Positions 39,101 through 48,100 of a DNA stretch of 64,000 nt are shown here, one piece after another; positions within the stretch are counted from its first letter, which is position 1; each line of letters begins with the position of its first letter. The DNA is from Hyposmocoma kahamanoa (taxonomy: Eukaryota; Arthropoda; Insecta; Lepidoptera; Cosmopterigidae), in NCBI RefSeq assembly GCF_003589595.1, contig NW_020653945.1, positions 10,510,855 to 10,574,854 on the forward strand. Reading direction: 5' to 3'. The notes beneath the pieces were generated by a model that was not told the DNA's origin, searched no databases, and saw only the letters and a program-made list of their open reading frames with translations. Made by a program: the position numbers and the translations under genes.

Positions 39101-42100
39101 TTTTTATTGTTACATTTTGTATTGTTCGGAAACCATGATTTACGAATACCGTGGGAATCTATTGAAGTTTTTTTTAGCTGTATTGCTAAGCCGATGGAGC
39201 GTTGCTAAACGTCGGGCCGTTGGTGCAGGCCACTGGTGTCATCGACTTATCTCTTTAATGTAGACTTAGGACAGACGTCTATCTTATAATTTTGATTTCA
39301 TAAAGTTACTTATTGTAGCCTTATTTTCTCAATCTCGTATCTTAACGCACAAAGTTACTGAAATGCAAAAATGGATTGTGTATTATACAAATTTTGCAGG
39401 TTGATTTCACATCAGATTTCCTTCATATTTACGCATTGGCTTTTATCTATTCTTAAAGTAATGTAACCAAATAAACCCTTGATAAGAAATTTAAAAAAGA
39501 AAGTTTTGCCATCTCCTGAATAATCAGTCGTTATAAGATACGAGTTTGAGAAATTAAGGCATCGTTATAACAAGAATATAACTATGCTATAAAAGTATAT
39601 TAAATTTTAATATGCCACAAACTTCTTGGTCTTCCAAGGTATGTTTCGTGGTCACGGCTGAGAGTCAGCCGTAGGCATAGGACCTGGGACCTGTAAAGGG
39701 TCGGAAACGTTGGTGTGTTTGAAAAAAAAAACAAATATATGTAATTCAGATCCGACAAAATAATTCCATTTCCTAAATTGTAATTTTGTCACAAACTATC
39801 GATTTTTTTAAGTTATCAGCTGTTTATTCCTGGCATAGTTATTCTATCTACCCAATGCAAAAAATATTTAGCACAATTTGAAACTTGCTTCTAAAATAAA
39901 CTTTCCTAAATACATTTCGAAATGAATTTAGGATATACATTGTGAGTTGTATATTTTGATATTTCAAGTCAAGGCAAGTTGGATATTTCAACCAAAGATA
40001 TTAGTTGGAGACAGTGCTACCCGGGGGGCGGTAAGCGGTGTTCGCTTATCGGAAAAGATTCGTTAACATGCGTCATTGCAATTATTCGTGGGTTATAATA
40101 TATTTAATGAAATTATATGATATTATTATATGATTTAATTTTTTTGTCTGATGTTTCTTTTTAAACCCTATGGTTTAAACACTATAATAAAAGTAACATA
40201 GATAGTCGGAATGTTTGAGATTTTCTACACACTTTATAACAGATTAAGTGAAGGTACTCTAGTTCAATCCGCAAGTGCCATCCATCAATGCTTCCTCCAT
40301 CCGGCAATCCTTTTGCCAATGCAACAGAGATTACACACTTATCTTAGAAACGTGAATACCACTTTTTTTTTATTGCCCTGGTTAGTTCCGTGTACTAGAA
40401 AGTGCGAATCATAATCTAACCAATGAGTAATCATAAAGGGCGTGTGAAAACTTAGGATTCAGAAGCGAGTACGGAGAATGTTCTGTAATTGTTGTAGCTT
40501 AAAATTGCACCCGAGTGCGCTGCTGGGAACGCTGCTGCAATTTTGAAACGATTACACGAAGCACGCACGAACACTGCGTTCTAGTCAGATGTTCAGATAA
40601 ATAGTTAATGCTAGCCATGAACCTACCTCGTTTACCCTGCTTCGTCTTCTTTAAATATATAAATTGTTTTATAAATTCCTTTTATATATATTATAAATTC
40701 TTTTTCAGAACCACCAAGTACCACTAACGGTGAACTACCTGTGACTATCGACCATCAACACGATACGAACACTTCCAGCAATCTTACCAGAAATGATGCC
40801 AATTGTGACAAAACTGGTACCTGTTATGACGGTAAGAAACTTCCTTAATTTTATTATTGATACAATGATTGTACAACACACAGAAAAAATCCTCCAATCA
40901 GACTGGATTCATATATCAATAATAATAACCAACTAGTGGGTATGAAAATTATGGTAATAAAAACATGATATTCACATATTTCACATACCATAGATAAGAT
41001 AAATATTCCCTAATTTTACTTAAACATTGTTGCTCCTATGTTTGTTTGTTTAAAAAGTTTAGAACGCTTGTCGAACACGACATACCACTCATGGAAGGTG
41101 TGAACGTTGACATAGACAACGTGTAACGTGGGAGTAGAATAATTGGTGTTATCTAAAATGTTTACACGCGTTTTGCAATCTGTGTGGGTGCAAGCTATGC
41201 ACAACACTCCCTTCCATCGAGTATATAACCAGAAATAGAAACGAAATGTCATTTAATTTGTTTGAAAACTCTTCTGCCATATCATTACTGTGACAACTGC
41301 GCTCCAATTGGCCAGCCCGAGTTTGAAACAATTGACGGGTGTCGTCAAATGTTTCACTTCAAATGGGCCAGTTAACTTGAGCTTCGCTATAATGGACGAA
41401 AGTTGCAAAATTACATATTTAATATTTAATTACCGATGAAATGTGATTCCGTTTGTTTTGTAATTAGATGTTTTGCTGTTTTTCCTACACAACCGAATAG
41501 AACAGCACGGCATGGTTAGAGATATTATCTTTATTACAATAAATACAGAATATTTTTTGGAATATACGGAGACGTGCACACAGGTCTGTAGTTGTCTATA
41601 TTTCAGTGCAAACGAGAGTTGATATTTATAAGAGCTGTATCGCTAATGTGTTACCAGGAACATATGGCCCTTATTTCGTCAATATTTCTGTTTATATACT
41701 CGATGCCCTTTCCATTGTAAAATAGCAACACTACCAACATTATCTAACAACAGAACGACAACAGGAGTAGCAGTAGAGCTCTTTGTGACAGAGTTCGTCC
41801 AGGGAAGTACTGCCACTTTACCTATTTCTGCCGCCAAGCAGTAAGGTGAGCATTACTGCGTTCCGGCACTGCAACTGTTATGGACAGGCGTGTCGCTTAC
41901 ATTTAACAAAATGTCGCTGTAACGACCAATCGATATACCGTTTTTGATACAAAGACCATATTGCGACTTTCGATATTGTGAATCAGACCCGTCGTTGTAC
42001 TACCTGACGCACGACTTTTTCGTCCCGTCACTTAGTATTATAAGTATAAAAAAATCAGCCAACTTAATCATACACATCTGTTACATAATATGTTGCGTAC

Positions 42101-45100
42101 ATGAGCTTTTACTCCCGGTATCAGTATCGGTGCACTGCAAGGACACGCGGATCGCGGTACAAGTCCGCACGAATAAGCCGTTCAATGGGCGCATATATGC
42201 ACTGGGCCGTTCCGAGACGTGCAACATCGACGTGGTCAACAGCGATTTGTTCCGCCTTGACCTCACCATGGCTGGACAGGACTGCAACACTCAGAGTGTC
42301 GTGAGTGGCTATTTATAAAATATGAATATGTATCTTTTTATTATAATCATTATCAGTAAATTGTATGTACCTAATTGGGAAATTCTTTCTAACATTCAAT
42401 TATGGGGTTAGAGAGTGACTCTCTATATATATCACATTTGTTTGCGCGAAGTTGACTTGAGCTGGTCACGTCCATGTTATAGAAGCGAAAAACATTAGCG
42501 TCGACGATCCGAGCTAAAGCGAAATACGCAAATTCTTTTTCGCTCTTATTACGCGGACTTCAAGCCTTTGTTGTCCGGCTAAAAGGCATTCCGTATTGAT
42601 AAGTTTGGTGACTATGTAAGGAATAACGACCACTTAATACCGAAACCTCATATATGTCGATCAAATCTTGATAGTAATTAGACTTCAACCTTTGTTATGG
42701 GAGAACACAACGATCGGCGTAAACTATTGCATAAATCAGTTTTTGTTGTGATAAGTACAGTCGATGCTCTAAGATCCGACCCTCTAACCGACCATTTTGA
42801 TTCTAAGTAGATCAGTGCGAAGAAAGGTGGTAAACAAACTTAACCTTAAATCTGTGTGCCGTAAAATTCTTTTTGATATAACTTCTTTGATGCATCATTA
42901 GTGAACGACAATTTTTAAAAAAAATTGAACTAAAAGCGAATTTGAACTTTAATTAATTTACATAAACACAAATATTAACAAAAAGCTGGAATTCCTTCAC
43001 ACTTTTATTTTGAATACGTAAGAGGCTCTCAAAACCAAAATGTCAGCTAGGGGGTCAGATGTCTTGGGATATCGACTGTACATCTCAATAGTTCTGTAGG
43101 TCTGTTGGACGTACTTGGTAATGTGGTAATAGTTCAATATAGAAATGCTGGTTGTAGTAATAGGCTTTTTAGGAATATCGAGCCTTTGCGGATTTAGTTT
43201 CATATGAGTTTGAACGGGAAGATTACGAAATTGGGAAACTACTGAGCTATACTTCAAAAAGTACTTGAAACGTTAGATCTCATGTAATATTCTCACGTGT
43301 CTTACTGATATACCTATACGCATTTTCAGACTGGAGTGTACTCAAACACAGTGGTGCTTCAACACCACAGTGTGGTCATGACAAAGGCCGACAAGATCTA
43401 CAAGGTGAAGTGTACTTATGATATGAGCTCCAAGAACATTACCTTCGGAATGGTGCCCATCAGGTAAGTTTTCAATACAAATTGTAAACAGAGTTTTTGC
43501 TGTTATCATTCTCTTCTTTGACATTGAAAATCAATCTACGCACAATAATAATATCCACAGCATTGTATGTTAAAGAACGGTACTTTTTTTTATTGGAGTT
43601 TTCAGATCTTTGTAATAAAATTTACTTGTGTATAATTCAAAAATATTGTTCAGTGGAACGTGAATAAAAATGAAATATTTGCGTTTTCAAGGGATCCAGA
43701 GATGATCTCCATCACTGCGGCTCCTGAAGCGCCACCACCTCGAATTCGCATCCTCGACGCTCGCCAGCGTGAGGTTGAAACTGTGCGCATTGGAGACCGC
43801 CTCACGTTCCGCATCGAGATACCCGAAGACAGTTAGTATTTTTCCACTATACATTCTTTAGGGGTTGAATTTGGTTGATGTTGGGGAAATGAATTGGTAC
43901 TCTTCAAACTTTTACCTACACTTTTATTTCACCTAAGATCACAATCTCGTCTGATGATATATACCGAATGATAAGTACTGAGAATGTTAGAAAGGAAGAG
44001 AAGGTTTTTTTTAAGCTCATGTAGACAAAATGGAACTTATTCGTCAACAACTCTTAACAGATACTCTCCAAAAGAGATTCATAAAGCTGCACATAGGAAT
44101 GAAACTAAAAGTGTTAATGATTTTTTTACAGCACCCTACGGTATCTTTGCACGCAGCTGTGTCGCAATGGCCAAGGACTCTAAAAGCACTTTCCAAATTA
44201 TTGACGATGAAGGGTAAGATTTACTTTTGTTGAATAATGCAATATAAACTGCATTCACACATAAGTTATTCGTCAACATAGGTTACATTGAAATACATGG
44301 TGATAAATAAAATCATAGTGACACTCTGGCTGCACCTTAAGGCATACGAACTAAGTAAATAAATGAGTATAAGGAATGCGCGAACGTAAAATGCATATAA
44401 AATTTATAAAGTTCTTAGCTAATGTTATGTCAGACATCACTATTGGAATTATGTTCATGACGTCGTCAATATACATATAAATATTTTGAATCTATAAACT
44501 AAAAATATTTTGATTAAAACAATTAATTAAAATGTCAAATTACTTACAAGGTCTTAAACATTCATCTACAGAGTAAAATGTTTCATTAAGAAGGTATTCA
44601 TATTAATTTCTTTTAAATGTCACTATATTCTAATAAAGTGTTTTTTGCAGTATAGTCCTTTATCTTAAAGTTTAGATTCGTTATCCTGTTTCTATGTTTA
44701 CTCTCTTACCTTTATTTCTTGAAATATACTTACGCGCAAATGAGAAGAACGCCGGATCAAATGCAAATTTCCGAGACCGTCACAAATCATGAGGAACCAA
44801 CAGTTTTATACAAAATTCACGAATGCTGGATCAAAGTGTACGAAATTGCTCGAGTTTTTTTTTCGCAGTTCGAATAACATGAGTACAGTCACCAGCTCAA
44901 GTATGACACTAACTTTGTGATACACCTTATATAAAAGTTGTTCAAATAGATTGACTGATTGATTGGTTCGGTGTTTTTATAACAGAAAACACCCAGTATA
45001 AGTGAAATGTCGGTCTAATTGACAGTTGCCCAGTGGACCCCTCCATTTTTCCTGCGTTCACTCCGGATGGCAACGCTTTGCAATCCGTGTACGAGGCGTT

Positions 45101-48100
45101 CAGGTTCACAGAATCCTACGGCGTCATCTTCCAGTGCAATGTCAAGTACTGTCTGGGACCATGTGAGCCGGTGAGTTTTAAATTCGTACTACTAATGTTA
45201 ACACTAATTATAGACGAAACACGTACCTGGTACGTGCGTTAAGACTTTTTAACAATGCATCACAAAATTACTTTGCATTTGTTCTGTACACACATACGTG
45301 ATAATAGTCAGGCGGGAAATGACCATACGTCACTTTGACACATGACGTGATTGGCGATGATACTCTAACTTTTGTATAATCCTATTATTTTGTTTTCATT
45401 ATTTGTTTAATTACTCAGTAGTTTTTGTGTAATTGTGTTTTTTTTAGTATGTTTTTTTTTTCTTCTTGTTTTTTAAGCACTTTATTTTGTTTGCTATCGG
45501 TGGAAATTCGTAAATGGCATTTGATTACTCATATATTTTATTATATTTAAGTATAATTTATTTAATATTTTATTAATTATTTAATATTTTATTAATTATT
45601 TATAATTTTATTAATTATTTATAATTTTATTAATTATTTATAATTTTAATAATTATTTATAATTTTATTAATTATTTATAATTTTATTAATTATTTAGGA
45701 AATGAAACTATTTTTCCGGATATAAATCGTGTATATTTGTTTTTTCAAACAAACCGACGTTTCGGGCCCTTTACAGGTTCTATGGTCACGGTTGACTGAG
45801 GTGGTACAGTCTTCAACCAGTTATGTCTAACATTGATGCAAACCACCCTATTTTTTCACTATAGTTACAATAGTTATTAATTAAATACCTTATTTTTAAT
45901 TTTACAAAGAAATCATTCCAATTTACGCTANNNNNNNNNNNNNNNNNNNNNNNNNNNNNNNNNNNNNNNNNNNNNNNNNNNNNNNNNNNNNNNNNNNNNN
46001 NNNNNNNNNNNNNNNNNNNNNNNNNNNNNNNNNNNNNNNNNNNNNNNNNNNNNNNNNNNNNNNNNNNNNNNNNNNNNNNNNNNNNNNNNNNNNNNNNNNN
46101 NNNNNNNNNNNNNNNNNNNNNNNNNNNNNNNNNNNNNNNNNNNNNNNNNNNNNNNNNNNNNNNNNNNNNNNNNNNNNNNNNNNNNNNNNNNNNNNNNNNN
46201 NNNNNNNNNNNNNNNNNNNNNNNNNNNNNNNNNNNNNNNNNNNNNNNNNNNNNNNNNNNNNNNNNNNNNNNNNNNNNNNNNNNNNNNNNNNNNNNNNNNN
46301 NNNNNNNNNNNNNNNNNNNNNNNNNNNNNNATATAGAACAGTGCTCTGATAGAGCAGTTACAATTCTTGTATTATTGTGTATGTAATTTGTTCAAAGGCG
46401 GTATGTGAATGGGGTCGCGAGTCTCTCGAGTCGTGGGGCAGACGGAAGCGTTCGCTGCCTCGCAACGAGACCGGCGACATGCACAGCCAGGAAGAAGATA
46501 TGAATATCTCTCAGGAGATCATCGTATTAGATTTTGGTGACGAGAGACAGAGCACTGACTTCCTCAGGTCTGATAAACCTGGAGGCACTGCTTCGGAGGC
46601 CAACTTTGGCGGTAAGTACGAGCATATAAAAGGTTCTTGTTAAGTTCCTTGTGTAGGGGAAACAGAATAAGTAATATTTGAGAAATAAGTATTCACAGAT
46701 ATTTATCAAAAATAATAAACTTTGAGACATGAAACGAAACTATTTATAAGCGACTTCAAAAAAAGCAGGAGGTTCTCAAGTCGATTGTACTTTATTACTG
46801 CGAACTGATTTTGATGTTTTTTTGTACGAAACAGGGTACCTGAGTATTGATCTTTAAATTTGAAGAAAATATTCCACCAGTAAGGGTGGCAAGTTAGGGT
46901 ATGAATCCGGTTTCGCGCACTTTCCGGTAACCGATTTCAATAAAACTTGGCAAATAGATGTGATTCCACGAGCTTTCGAGTTTGTTTTTTTTTTATAAAA
47001 AAGTTATTTCGGATCTAAATCACGTATATTTGTTTCTTCAAACAGACCAACGTTTTGGGGCTCTTTACTGGTCCCATGGTCATGGCTGACTGGCATGGTC
47101 ACATGGGACCTGTGAAGGGAAGGGTCCGAAACGTTGGTATTACTCTTACGTAAGTTGTTGTAAGTGAAATAACCATTTTTCGCTTTTTAACTTAAATATG
47201 TATATCCTTTTTTCATGTATATTATATGTTCCATGTTTGAAAGTACACATAACAACTAAGTGATTTACTTAGTTAAAACTTACAACAACTTTATTGTGGG
47301 AGACATCGACAAATATACGCGATTTATATACGAAAGACAAAATAGTTTCATTTCCTGTCTTTAACAATCACAAAAACCTAAGAAGTCGATAAAATTTGAG
47401 ATTTCGATTTTCAAGTATATATAGCACTTTAAACTCACATAAATAAATATATTATTATTTAAATTTAGAGTAGGGCGAAGCTATTCACAAATACCTCCTT
47501 CGATGAAAAATGTAAATACTTTATAGTCAGGGTCAGTGTTTTCATGATGTCGCCATCTCTGAGCTTCTGGGTTCGATTCTCGACCGGGTGAGTGTAGAAA
47601 TACTAACTTTTCTATGTTGTTTCATATCTGGGTGTTAGTGATAACGATGATGTTTCCGATTTCCATAACACAGTGCTTTAGTTACTTACTTTGGGATCAG
47701 AGCAACGTATGCGATAAATAATCAAAGACAATGTCAAATACATTGCTCCAATTCCAAAGTAAGTAACTGCACTTGTGTTATGGAAATCGGAAACAACGAA
47801 GGTACCACAAACACCCTGACCCGAGATAATATAGAAAAGTTTCGTACATTGTCGCTGCCGGGGATCGAACCCGAGTCCTCAGAGGTGGCGACACCTTGAA
47901 AACCGATGTGCAAGCCACTTGACCACGGAGGTGGTCAAATGTCATATTTTATAATATTTATTCATTTATTATTAAATTAATTTTTGAAATTATCTTGGAA
48001 TAAATATCTTATCCATATAATGTGCAAACTCTCTAACAATAATTGTAAGCATGTAAAAATTTCCACGACCCATGTCTCTATTCACACCTCGAGTCCTTTT

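Larger units (their letters stand above)
24110..40708 (+). other. intron 7 (16.6 kb), repeat-filled
   Basis: Named repeats are listed separately. No feature recognised at 24110-24990, 25440-27100, 27780-28360, 29010-29600, 29710-30540, 30730-31290, 31350-32390, 32740-33450, 33660-34185, 34810-35640, 36260-36830, 37290-38080, 38660-39310 and 39780-40708. A GC-rich patch at 30890-30985 (GACGCATGCGCAG, GCGCACGCTCCGCGC) stands out from its AT-rich setting but is unassigned. Confidence 0.75.
43464..45025 (+). other. introns 10 to 12
   Basis: Introns 10 (228 bp), 11 (300 bp) and 12 (812 bp) separate exons 10 to 13. They are the shortest in the gene and carry no recognised repeats, in contrast to introns 2 and 7. 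Confidence 0.75.
45171..46397 (+). other. intron 13
   Basis: 1.23 kb as assembled, including 400 N. Holds an AT tandem array, a family C repeat and the gap. Confidence 0.8.
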
